DNA from: Nocardia yamanashiensis NBRC 100130
GTDB taxonomy: Bacteria; Actinomycetota; Actinomycetes; Mycobacteriales; Mycobacteriaceae
Assembly: GCF_001613325.1 (NCBI RefSeq)
Contig: NZ_BDCD01000047.1
Span: 1-59,902 of the forward strand
DNA: 59,902 nucleotides
Reading direction: 5' to 3'
How positions within the stretch are numbered: position 1 is the stretch's first letter; each line of letters starts with the position of its first letter. The position numbers were made by a program, and so were the translations under genes. Under the pieces are notes generated by a model. That model made no database searches. It was not told the origin of the DNA and saw nothing but the letters and a program-made list of their open reading frames with translations. Positions 25,549 to 33,103 of this stretch are shown here, piece by piece.

Positions 25549-25871
25549 CAGCGGCTCGTTCACGCCTCGATAGCCGATTCGATTCGCCCGGGACGCGGAA
25601 GGAAAGTGCGTATCTGCTGTAGATATCAGCCACTGCCACACCGTATTACGGGCCAACGACAGATTCGCCGGCCGCATCGAGTAATGCCCGCCGTTGCCCA
25701 ACTCACCCGGTTCGGCGAACTGGGCAATTCGTTGAGCAGGGTGATCTGCCCCTCCCGAGTAGACCATCAAACACGTTGGCGTGGTTGAATGTCCGGTTCG
25801 CTGGCAACGCCATGCGGGCGACCGGGGGTGGGAATTACCTGTCTCCGGTCAGGATCGGAAGGATTTCTCAT
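25549..25871. other. 323-base non-coding stretch
   Basis: No convincing gene on either strand. A hairpin TTGCCCA (25694-25700) with TGGGCAA (25721-25727) encloses a smaller TTCG-G-CGAA dyad. The end of the stretch carries the RBS GGAAGGA of the following gene. Confidence 0.5.
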
Positions 25872-26270
25872 ATGACACGGACACTGTCGCGGCGCGCACT
25901 CTCGACCTGTGGCGTGGCCGGCGTAGTCGCCGGAGCTCTCGTCGCGGGGGCGGGTGCCGCACATGCTGCGGAGGTGCCCAAGTATGGCAACGTGCGGTAT
26001 GTGTTCTGCTCGGACACGCAGGACAACAACCGGATCACGTACTACGACAGTCTGGGTAAGCGGGAGGAGATCGCTACCTTCGGCGAGGCCAAGGACGGCG
26101 GTGTCTGGTGCCGTTCGGTGGACGTGTTCTTCGCCAAGGAGACCTACGTGTGGTCGGCCGTCAGCGGGAAGGATGCGCACTACGCGTACGCCGCCATCTT
26201 CGTGAACGGTCGCATGGCCGCGCGTGAGGAGGACCGCTCGGAATTCGGGACCTACGCGCAGGCGATGTGA
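25872..26270 (+). CDS. Small secreted protein
   Basis: About 132 residues. A twin-basic start (TRTLSRRALS) and hydrophobic core lead to an AHA-A cleavage site near residue 37, leaving a mature protein of about 95 residues with two cysteines (VFCSD and VWCRS) that could form a disulfide. GGAAGGA lies before the ATG. No family recognised; the YVWSAVSGKDAHYAYAAIF segment suggests a small beta-rich domain. It precedes a serine protease gene in the same direction after 167 bases. Confidence 0.7.
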   Translation: MTRTLSRRALSTCGVAGVVAGALVAGAGAAHAAEVPKYGNVRYVFCSDTQDNNRITYYDSLGKREEIATFGEAKDGGVWCRSVDVFFAKETYVWSAVSGKDAHYAYAAIFVNGRMAAREEDRSEFGTYAQAM

Positions 26271-26340
26271 CATCGGTCGAGCTCAGGCAGCGGGCCGCGG
26301 TCCGTGCCTGGGCTCTCCGATTATCAGAGCATTTTGATAT

Positions 26341-26358
26341 CGAGTAGCCGGCTACTCG
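26341..26358. promoter_or_regulatory. Perfect 18-bp palindrome upstream of serine protease gene
   Basis: CGAGTAGCCGGCTACTCG is fully self-complementary without a spacer and starts 97 bases before the protease ATG. A loop-free palindrome of this length suits a dimeric regulator rather than a terminator. Confidence 0.6.
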
Positions 26359-26437
26359 TGCCGCGCTGGTCCGGGCGGGTTGAAACTGATCTGGCTCACA
26401 TCGAGCAGGGGAGAATCAATCGAGGAGGGGACCAGGC

Positions 26438-27538
26438 ATGAGCAATCCACTCAGTTATGAGGAATTGGCGTACGACCGCGTCATTCCCGCCGATCCGCCG
26501 AGCGACGTCACCATCGAAGTCGTTCTCGCCGATACGGATTCGGCCAGGGGAGCGGAGGTGAATGTTCAGCGTGGTGAGCGGGGTACCCGGGTGACCGCCC
26601 GCGTCGGTGTCGACGGCTTGCCGGACACGCGCGATCGGCTGCGGCCGGCGGATGTGCGATTGAGCCGGGATCAGCTCGGGGAATACGCTACGCCGCGCGA
26701 TCTTCCCGGGCATCGGCCCGGCGGGCTCGAGACCACTTTCCGGCCGCAGCGCGCGCCGCGTGTCTGGCGGGATGTTCCTACCGGGGGCAAACCGCGGAAG
26801 CGTGGCGGCTCGATTTTCGACGCTGACGACAGGTATCTGTTCCAGCCCGATGCCTTCCCCTGGCGGATCATCGGCAAGGTCGCCACCGCCGGCGGCTGGG
26901 GGTCGGGCACGGTCATCGGACCCCGTCACGTGCTGACCGCGAGCCACGTCGTGGACTGGCGTCGCGACTCCCAGGGCCGCATCGGCTGGATCAACTTCAC
27001 GCCCGCCTACTACGACGGCCGCGGTCCGTGGGGCACTTTCTATGCCACCGATGTCATCTCCTGGGTCGAGAACCCCGGCACCATGACCGACGACCAGACC
27101 GCCTTCGACTATGTGGTCCTGGTCTTCTCCGAACGCATCGGCGATACCACCGGGTTCGCCGGGTTCCGCGCCTACGATACGGGCTGGAACGGCGGATCCT
27201 ATTGGCAGACAATGGGTTATCCGGGTGAGCGGGCCAGTGGTGAACGACCCGCCTTCGAGAACAACGGCGCGGTCCGCACCACTTCCTCGCACTCCACCGC
27301 CGGTCAGACCGGCTACGTCATGGGGCACGCCAAGGACTTCACTCCCGGTCAATCCGGCGGACCCACCTGGGGATGGTGGGACGGGGAAGCCTGGCCGCGG
27401 GTGGTCGGCGTCGGCAGCACCATCGGCGACACCACGGTCAAGAAATCCTCCGACGTGACCACCGACAACGACAACGAGTTCGGTGGCGGACCGGCGCTGT
27501 CCGTCATCATCGATTGGGCTCGCACCAACCATCCGTAA
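26438..27538 (+). CDS. Trypsin-like serine protease (V8/Glu-endopeptidase-like), no signal peptide
   Basis: About 366 residues. The catalytic triad is visible as His170 (LTASHVVDW), Asp224 (FDYVVLVF) and Ser306 (GQSGGP), in the S1 order seen in V8-like proteases. About 130 residues before the protease domain form a hydrophilic, Arg/Asp/Pro-rich N-terminal region that could be a propeptide. No signal sequence is visible although such enzymes are usually exported. A GAGGAGGGGA RBS supports the ATG at 26438. A strong terminator follows. Confidence 0.9.
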   Translation: MSNPLSYEELAYDRVIPADPPSDVTIEVVLADTDSARGAEVNVQRGERGTRVTARVGVDGLPDTRDRLRPADVRLSRDQLGEYATPRDLPGHRPGGLETTFRPQRAPRVWRDVPTGGKPRKRGGSIFDADDRYLFQPDAFPWRIIGKVATAGGWGSGTVIGPRHVLTASHVVDWRRDSQGRIGWINFTPAYYDGRGPWGTFYATDVISWVENPGTMTDDQTAFDYVVLVFSERIGDTTGFAGFRAYDTGWNGGSYWQTMGYPGERASGERPAFENNGAVRTTSSHSTAGQTGYVMGHAKDFTPGQSGGPTWGWWDGEAWPRVVGVGSTIGDTTVKKSSDVTTDNDNEFGGGPALSVIIDWARTNHP

Positions 27539-27565
27539 TCGGCTCCGCGGCAAAGGAATAGGGTC

Positions 27566-27606
27566 CGGCAGAGCCGCAGGTCGATCGCCTGCGGCTCTGC
27601 CGTTTT
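27566..27606. terminator. Strong terminator after serine protease gene
   Basis: A perfect 15-bp stem, CGGCAGAGCCGCAGG with CCTGCGGCTCTGCCG around 7 bases, is followed by TTTT. It stands between convergent genes and probably serves both. Confidence 0.85.
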
Positions 27607-27631
27607 CGCGACCTCGGCGATCAACAGGAAT

Positions 27632-28126
27632 TCATCGCGTCGTCAGACGAGCCCACGAGCGACCCAGCATCATCAGCGACGCGCCTAGCAGCGCAAGGTC
27701 TTTGACGAGGAAGGCACCGCCCGGGGAGAAGAACGGCGGCGTGCCGGCGTAACTGGTCGATGTCACCAGGAACGAGAGCGTCAGCAGGAACGTGCCGGTT
27801 CCGAGCAGCCCGCCGGCCACGCCCGCGATGGCGCTGCGAATGCCGAGCAGCATGAGCGCGGCGGTCGTGATCTCGATGACCCCGATCACGGCCGATACCG
27901 TTCTGACGTCGGCGACGTCGTAGAGCCAGCTCATCAGCGGGCTGCCGCTCACCAGTGGCTGGATCGCGGCGGCTTCCTCCGCGGTGAACTTCATCGCGCC
28001 GATCCAGCCCAGCGCCGCGATGACGCCGAAGCAGGCGATGAGAAAGCCCAGCCGGTCGACTGTGCGGCCGGCGTCGGCGGTCGGCAGGTAGCGGCGCGGG
28101 GCTTGCGCGAGTGCGGCGTTATTCAT
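27632..28126 (-). CDS. DUF417 family membrane protein (YkgB/RclC-like)
   Basis: About 164 residues with four membrane helices. The blocks FTAEEAAAIQPLVSGSPLMSWLY, VIEITTAALMLLG and FFSPGGAFLVKDLALLGA are the DUF417 signature; E. coli RclC, a reactive-chlorine resistance protein, belongs to this family. AAGGAGA precedes the ATG. It lies 84 bases after the anti-sigma gene in the same direction, so the ECF sigma factor may have controlled it. Confidence 0.9.
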   Translation of the reverse strand: MNNAALAQAPRRYLPTADAGRTVDRLGFLIACFGVIAALGWIGAMKFTAEEAAAIQPLVSGSPLMSWLYDVADVRTVSAVIGVIEITTAALMLLGIRSAIAGVAGGLLGTGTFLLTLSFLVTSTSYAGTPPFFSPGGAFLVKDLALLGASLMMLGRSWARLTTR

Positions 28127-28210
28127 GGCTTGTCTCCTTGGTCCGGTAGCGGAATCCATGGAGGCTCAGTGTCGGAACGGTCCGCGAACGTTACGCGGGA
28201 TGCGCGAGAT

Positions 28211-28447
28211 TTATTTCGGGCGAGTGCGGAACGCCGCCAGCAGGGCGCTCCGGTCCGCCTGGCTCAACTGCGGCCGCGGCCCGCGTCGCAGGGTGTCGAT
28301 GGTTTCGCGGATCTGGTCCAGGTAGGTCTCGCAGCCATCGCACTCGTCCAAGTGCTCGAGGAATCGCTGCAGCTCCGGGCCGTCGAGGTCGCTCTCGAGG
28401 TAGGCGGTGACGGTTTCGACGAACTCGTCGCAATTCATCCGGGTCAT
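28211..28447 (-). CDS. Zinc-finger (ZAS) anti-sigma factor
   Basis: About 78 residues. MNCDEFVETVTAYLESDLD and HLDECDGCETYLDQ hold the H-x3-C-x2-C zinc-associated anti-sigma motif of the RsrA/RseA-like family. No transmembrane helix follows, so it is a soluble anti-sigma, often redox-sensing. Its ATG overlaps the sigma TGA by 4 bases, so the two are translationally coupled. The sigma gene itself has an internal stop, which leaves this anti-sigma possibly without its partner. Confidence 0.9.
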   Translation of the reverse strand: MTRMNCDEFVETVTAYLESDLDGPELQRFLEHLDECDGCETYLDQIRETIDTLRRGPRPQLSQADRSALLAAFRTRPK

Positions 28448-29109
28448 GTCGCGGCCTGCCTTCCCATGCCGGTGCGGGGCTCGTCGGTGGAGAGGTACTC
28501 GTCGATCCTGGCGCGCAGGAACGCCCGGGCTCGATGCAGTAGCACCCGCTGGTTGGCGGGCGTGATCTCCAGTATCGAGCACACCTCCGCGGCGGTGTAG
28601 CCGTGCACATCCCGCAGACCGACGACCATGCGCTGCCGTCGCGGCAATTCGTCGAGCGCGGCGCTGATCCGTGCGCCCAATTCGCGGTGCAGGAGTTCTT
28701 GTTCCGGTGACGGCCAGGGCGCCGGCAACGCCCGCCAATGATGCGGGTAGGGCTCGTCCGCGCCTTGGAATCGACTCGGGTCGACCGTGGGACCCGAGTC
28801 GTCGTCCGCGGGCAGCGCACTACTGAACGGCAGCGACCGATGCTCGGCCACGCCCCGGCGTTTCGCGACATTGACCAGAATCCGAAAAACCCACGTCTGC
28901 AACGACGACCGCCCCTCGAACCCGTCGATGCCTTCGATCACCGCAAGTCAGGTATCCTGCACCACCTCGGCCGCCGATTCGTTCGTCGACACGAAATCCC
29001 GTGCCAGCCAGAGCATTCCATCCGACCACCGATCGAGAACGGTCGCGAACGCCGCCTCGTCCCCCGCCCGCAGCCGCGCCAGCAACTCAGCTTCCGCGAC
29101 GCCCGGCAT
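28444..29109 (-). pseudogene. ECF sigma factor interrupted by an in-frame TGA
   Basis: A complete ECF sigma factor in one frame, with a TGA at 28950-28948. Before it comes region 2.1-2.2 (AEAELLARLRAGDEAAF, then FVSTNESAAEVVQDT); after it LAVIEGIDGFEGRSSLQTWVFRILVN, then region 4 (LDELPRRQRMVVGLRDVHGYTAAEVCSILE, then HRARAFLRARI). Relatives read VQDTWLAVI, so the stop replaces the conserved Trp (TGG to TGA, one base). Reinitiation at the GTG at 28941 would give a protein lacking most of region 2. It could be a real nonsense mutation, a sequencing error or leaky readthrough. The anti-sigma gene overlaps the end. The start at 29109 is uncertain. Confidence 0.85.
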
Positions 29110-29234
29110 ACCGCCGACGGTATCAAGCGCCGTCTCTCGGTCGCCATCATGCAGCCGTTTTCTTCCGGCGTACGCTTGTCGAGTTGCCCGGCTCCGCGGT
29201 GCGGGGGCCTCCATCGAGTGAAGGAGGGTTCGGA

Positions 29235-30590
29235 TTGTCCGGCAGTGTGGCCAACGAGGTGAGTATCGCGACCGGGCGTGCGGCTCGGGGGGTGGTGCCG
29301 CGGCGGAGCTTGGCGGAGTGGGATGGCGCGCGGCGTTCGCGGAGTGCGCTCGAGGTGCTGTTCGGCCAGCATTCCGAACGGGACAAGGATCTGTTGCCGA
29401 TCCGCTATGGGCGGATGAGCGCGTCGCCGTGGACGTATCTGCGGGGTGCGGCGGCGGTGATGGCCGCTGATCTGGCGTTGTCGCCGCATACGGGGTTGCT
29501 GGTGCAGTTGTGCGGGGACGCGCATGTGCTCAATTACGGACTGTGGGCGACGCCGGAGCGGAATCTGGCGTTCGATCTGCGGGATTTCGACGAGACGCTG
29601 CCGGGGCCGTTCGAATGGGATGTGAAGCGGCTGGCCGCGAGTCTGGTGGTGTGTGCCCGGGACAATGGGCTTTCCGGCGGCGCGGCGCGCGACGCGGTGG
29701 TTGCGGCTGTCAGGTCGTATCGGGCGCACATGCGCGAGTACGCCGCCATGTCCGAACTCGATGTCTGGTACGACCGGATCGACGTGGCGACTCCGCTGTC
29801 CTCGCTGTCCGCCCGGGACCGCGAGGACATGAGCCGCCGGATCGCGAAAGAGGCCGAGCGCCGCACCAGCGCCGGGGCCTTCCGGAAGCTGACGGAGCTA
29901 CGCGAGGGCCGGCGCCGGATCATCGAAAAGCCGCCGTTCCGAGTGCATTTGGACCGTCCGCAGGACCGCCACGAGGCCGAGATCGCCTGGCAGGTGTTCC
30001 GCACCTACTCGGCTTCGGTGCCCGAGGAACTCTCGACCCTGTTCGAACGGTTCACCCTGACCGATGTGGTTCGGCAGATCGTCGGCGTCGGCAGTGTCGG
30101 CATGCGCGTGTACTTGGTGCTGGCCGAGGGCAACAGCGGCCAAGCTCCACAGTTTCTGCAGATCAAGCAGGCCGGCGCCTCCGTCTACGAGCAGCACCTG
30201 GAACCGAGCCGGCACGACAACCACGGGCATCGCGTAGTGGCCGGCCAGCACCTGATGCAGTCGGCGACCGACCTGTTCAGCGGCTGGACGCGAGCGGAAG
30301 GCTTCGACTTCTACGTGCGGCAATTCCGCGACATGAAGGTCATCCCCGACGGCCGCAAGATCGCCCCCTACCTGACCCCGTTCGCCGCATCCTGCGCACA
30401 CGCCCTGGCCAAAGCCCACGCGCGCAGCGGCGACCCGGTAGCCATCGCCGCCTACATCGGCAAAGGAAACCAATTCACCAGCGCGATAACCGAATTCGCC
30501 GAATCCTACGCCCGGCAGACCCGAAAGGACCACGCCGACCTGGTCGCGGCGATCACCGACGGCACGGTCGAAGCCGCCCCGGGCTGGTAG
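29235..30590 (+). CDS. DUF2252 family protein
   Basis: About 451 residues. LVQLCGDAHVLNYG and LAFDLRDFDETLPGPFEWDVKRLAAS are the DUF2252 hallmarks; the GDAHxxN and DFD elements resemble the catalytic loop and metal-binding Asp of kinase-like phosphotransferases, although activity is unproven. The TTG at 29235 is chosen because a full AAGGAGGG lies 6 bases before it. It is divergent from the interrupted sigma gene. Confidence 0.9.
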   Translation: MSGSVANEVSIATGRAARGVVPRRSLAEWDGARRSRSALEVLFGQHSERDKDLLPIRYGRMSASPWTYLRGAAAVMAADLALSPHTGLLVQLCGDAHVLNYGLWATPERNLAFDLRDFDETLPGPFEWDVKRLAASLVVCARDNGLSGGAARDAVVAAVRSYRAHMREYAAMSELDVWYDRIDVATPLSSLSARDREDMSRRIAKEAERRTSAGAFRKLTELREGRRRIIEKPPFRVHLDRPQDRHEAEIAWQVFRTYSASVPEELSTLFERFTLTDVVRQIVGVGSVGMRVYLVLAEGNSGQAPQFLQIKQAGASVYEQHLEPSRHDNHGHRVVAGQHLMQSATDLFSGWTRAEGFDFYVRQFRDMKVIPDGRKIAPYLTPFAASCAHALAKAHARSGDPVAIAAYIGKGNQFTSAITEFAESYARQTRKDHADLVAAITDGTVEAAPGW

Positions 30591-30620
30591 CCGAGCCGCA
30601 GTTACGGTCGATGGTCATCG

Positions 30621-30633
30621 AAAGGTGACCTTT
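30621..30633. promoter_or_regulatory. Small perfect dyad before DUF3592 gene
   Basis: AAAGGT-G-ACCTTT is a perfect 6-bp inverted repeat 57 bases before the next gene. It might be an operator or part of a weak hairpin after the DUF2252 gene. Confidence 0.3.
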
Positions 30634-30689
30634 GCTCCGGGCGCGTCCTGCTGCGCTGGCGACGTTCGGCGCGATAACCGGGTGTGGAG

Positions 30690-31412
30690 ATGAAACGACC
30701 CGACGCGGCGCAGCCTGGAGGTCCCGCGATTTCGGTGCCCAAGGCGCTTTCGCTGAGCCGCAATGCGTTGTTCGGGCTGGGGGTGGGGTTGGTGATCGTA
30801 TTGCTCGCTGTCGGTTTGGGGGTGTGGAACAACTCGCAGCTCGCAGGGAAGGCGCGAACCGATGGGACGGTGGTGGAAGCGCCGGATGCGGATGGCGGGC
30901 GGGGAACGGTGTCGTTCACGGCGGCCGACGGGCGCCGGTATCGAGCCGAAATCACCACTTGGAGTGTTCTGCACACCTACTGGCGTGGTGACACGGTTTC
31001 TGTTGCGTACGACCCCGCCGATCCTGCTGACGCGCGCGTGGCGGACTTTCACGAAACTTTCGGGGGCACTGTGATGATCGGTGGCTTCGGCTTGTTGTTC
31101 GTTCTCGCGGGCGGGTGGGCATTCGTGAGCGCTCGTCGCCGCCGTCGCCTCGCCGTTTGGCTCACCGATCATGGCCGTGAGCTGTTCGTCCCTGTCCACA
31201 GTGTCCGAGTGCAAGAGGGTGGTCACGGCCGCCGATCGAAGGAACCCCTCAGCTACTCGCTCGAAGCCGTCTGCACCGACCCGGCCACCGGCCGCTCTTT
31301 CACCGCGAAAAGCGCTTCCTACGAACAACATCCCGGCAGCTACCTCGCCACCCGAGAACATCTGCGCGTCCTCTACGACCCCGCCGACCCCACCCGCAAC
31401 CTCCTGCTCTGA
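30690..31412 (+). CDS. DUF3592-type membrane protein
   Basis: About 240 residues with two membrane helices (around residues 28-48 and 124-146). The extracytoplasmic part between them (DGTVVEAPDADGGRGTVSFTAADGRRY and VSVAYDPADPADARV) and a similar repeat at the C-terminus (VLYDPADPTRN) follow the DUF3592 pattern. Function is unknown. A GTG at 30684 is an alternative start two codons upstream. Confidence 0.75.
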   Translation: MKRPDAAQPGGPAISVPKALSLSRNALFGLGVGLVIVLLAVGLGVWNNSQLAGKARTDGTVVEAPDADGGRGTVSFTAADGRRYRAEITTWSVLHTYWRGDTVSVAYDPADPADARVADFHETFGGTVMIGGFGLLFVLAGGWAFVSARRRRRLAVWLTDHGRELFVPVHSVRVQEGGHGRRSKEPLSYSLEAVCTDPATGRSFTAKSASYEQHPGSYLATREHLRVLYDPADPTRNLLL

Positions 31413-31494
31413 TCGGGCGGGACCGGTCTTCGGATGGCGGGCGGCAGGCTCGGCTGGGAACTCGCGCCCGGCCCGTGACTCGTAGACTCCGGGC

Positions 31495-32025
31495 ATGCAG
31501 TTGTTCGCGATCGGGCCCGGTGCGGTCGGGGTTTTCGCTTCGGGGCCGATGGCGGTCGGGGTGGTGGCGGTGGGGCAGGAGGCCACCGGGGTTATCGCGG
31601 TGGGGCAGGTTGCCAATGGGTGTTTCGCGTTCGGGCAGGTTGCGACCGGGGTGATCGCGATCGGGCAGTTGGCGCGGGGCGTAATCGCGGTGGGGCAGTT
31701 GGCTATCGGGTTGGCGGCTATCGGGCAGATCGCCATTGGGGTCGCCTGGGTCGGGGGGATCGGGGTCGGGGCTACTCGGGGATTCGGGTTGACGCTGGGG
31801 CTGCTTCCGGCGGCGGCGGTGAATTATGGGTGGGCGCACGTGCGTTGGCGGTGGAAGTTGGCTCGTGGGGTTCCGGATGACCGGCCCGCGCTGGAGCCGG
31901 GGCCGGGCTGGCGGATTCTGGCGGGGGTGCTGGGAACCATGGTGCTGGCTGCCGTGTGGTGGTTCATCGCGGGTGCGCAGGTGGCGGAGGTTGTCGAGCG
32001 GGTCGTCGAAGGGGGAGGATCTTAG
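31495..32025 (+). CDS. Glycine-pentapeptide-repeat hydrophobic protein
   Basis: About 176 residues. Residues from about 8 to 95 are a regular repeat of period 10, built from two five-residue halves: G-V-h-A-h and G-Q-h-A-x (for example GVIAVGQVAN, GCFAFGQVAT, GVIAIGQLAR, GVIAVGQLAI). The same 15- and 30-base rhythm shows in the DNA. After it come a WRWKLARG basic patch and one membrane helix (LAGVLGTMVLAAVWWFI). The pattern differs from the A(D/N)Lxx pentapeptide family. A beta-solenoid or a tightly packed membrane helix bundle are both possible. I know no function. Confidence 0.7.
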   Translation: MQLFAIGPGAVGVFASGPMAVGVVAVGQEATGVIAVGQVANGCFAFGQVATGVIAIGQLARGVIAVGQLAIGLAAIGQIAIGVAWVGGIGVGATRGFGLTLGLLPAAAVNYGWAHVRWRWKLARGVPDDRPALEPGPGWRILAGVLGTMVLAAVWWFIAGAQVAEVVERVVEGGGS

Positions 32026-32179
32026 TCGGCGCGCGAATTGCGTTGGTGTGGAGAAGGTTTAACGCAGTTCACGGCGGATTAGGCTGAACTCCAAGGTGAG
32101 TGAGCATGTTGGGGCTCGATTGATCCAGTTATGGATGGGCTGCGCCGGTACTGGCCTATGTGATGGCGTGATCGGTGGG

Positions 32180-32362
32180 ATGGGAGAGCGGGCGCCGCCG
32201 CTGTTCCTGGCGGTGACGGTGGTGACCATGGCCTTGATGCTGGTGGTGGGGCTGGCGGAGGTGGGGGAGCGGAGCCGGGACGAGGCTCGAGTGGCGGATG
32301 GGACGTGGTGGGGGCACCGGGGAGTGTGTGTTTTGGGGAGGGGTGACACTGGCGGGTGTTAG
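32180..32362 (+). CDS. Doubtful small membrane protein
   Basis: Sixty codons with one hydrophobic stretch (PPLFLAVTVVTMALMLVVGLA) followed by a charged tail. No clear ribosome-binding site and no recognised family. GC-rich composition alone could give such a frame, so treat it as unproven. Confidence 0.2.
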   Translation: MGERAPPLFLAVTVVTMALMLVVGLAEVGERSRDEARVADGTWWGHRGVCVLGRGDTGGC

Positions 32363-32386
32363 CCCGGAGGCGGGTGGGGTCGGCAG

Positions 32387-32416
32387 GTTTACGGGTGTGT
32401 TGCGCCGTGTTTACGG
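32387..32416. promoter_or_regulatory. Direct repeat upstream of NRPS operon
   Basis: GTTTACGG occurs at 32387-32394 and 32409-32416, exactly 22 bases (two helical turns) apart, about 210 bases before the first gene of the NRPS operon. This is a candidate tandem binding site. Confidence 0.35.
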
Positions 32417-32625
32417 TGGATTGTGCGAACCGGTGGCAATCCCGATGCAGTGATTGCGTAGTCGATTCGAATTCAGCGGCAACGAATTTCGCGGATGTGT
32501 TTCCCACCCGCAGTCTCCATCCGCTTTCCGGGGCGTATCCAGTGTCTGCCCGTGCCGCGTCATCCGGCGGTTATCACTGCCTGCACGTGGAGAAATGCGT
32601 TCGACCGGTAGGAGGATCGATTTCT

Positions 32626-33057
32626 ATGCGTATGAGCACTTTCGGTGACGAGACGGCGGTCGCGGCGGCGCGGCCGGATGGCGTGGTGGCGGTCGCGGAC
32701 GGGTTCGCGCTCACGGACGCGGATCTGCAGGCGTGGTCGAATCGGCTGGCGCGCATGCTCTTGCGGATGGGAGCCGGACCGGGCTGTCTCGTCGTACTGG
32801 CCGGCGTGCCCGGATTCGAGGCCCTCGCAGTGCGAAAAGCACTGGTCAAGATAGGTGCCACCGCGTGGCGGGTGGGCGCGGGGACGTTCACCCCCGCGGC
32901 GGCGCTGGGCGTCACCGTGCATGCTCGGCGCGGTGAGCTCAGCGATGCCGTGCGCTGGCTGGTGCTCGATGACCGCGCGACGTTGCGCGAGTATCTGAGC
33001 ACCACCGGCGCACCGCTGACGGCGGCCGAAGTGGGCGGTCAGCGGCGCGCGAGCTGA
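32626..33057 (+). CDS. Free-standing N-terminal fragment of an NRPS adenylation domain
   Basis: About 143 residues, with a good AGGAGG before the ATG. The protein parallels the first third of the adenylation domains in the next gene: LTDADLQAWSNRLARMLLRMG matches LTYAELDARSNRLARVLLRRG, and RWLVLDDRATLREY matches DWLLLDDPGTLRDV. It ends before the P-loop-like core A3 (YTSGSTG), so it cannot activate an amino acid. It lies 46 bases before the NRPS and is probably in the same transcript. It may be a relic of module loss or a small partner protein; the intact RBS and frame favour expression. Confidence 0.75.
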   Translation: MRMSTFGDETAVAAARPDGVVAVADGFALTDADLQAWSNRLARMLLRMGAGPGCLVVLAGVPGFEALAVRKALVKIGATAWRVGAGTFTPAAALGVTVHARRGELSDAVRWLVLDDRATLREYLSTTGAPLTAAEVGGQRRAS

Positions 33058-33103
33058 ACGCGCCGCCGGAATCGGAAATCCACCATTCGCAGACAGGAAT
33101 CCC

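Larger units (their letters stand above)
32026..32625. other. 600-base region upstream of the NRPS operon
   Basis: No firm gene. It includes a G-rich part (32250-32380) with a weak 60-codon open frame listed separately, and then the likely promoter region of the NRPS operon, with a GTTTACGG direct repeat at 32387-32416 and the AGGAGG ribosome-binding site at 32610-32615. Confidence 0.5.

Noticed and set aside
25003..25770. A 255-codon minus-strand open frame
   Set aside because: It runs antisense through the Ddn-like gene, has no RBS and no recognisable domain.
28948..28950. TGA as a selenocysteine codon in the sigma gene
   Set aside because: Relatives have Trp, not Cys, at this position, and no selenocysteine element is apparent. 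A nonsense change or sequencing error is simpler.
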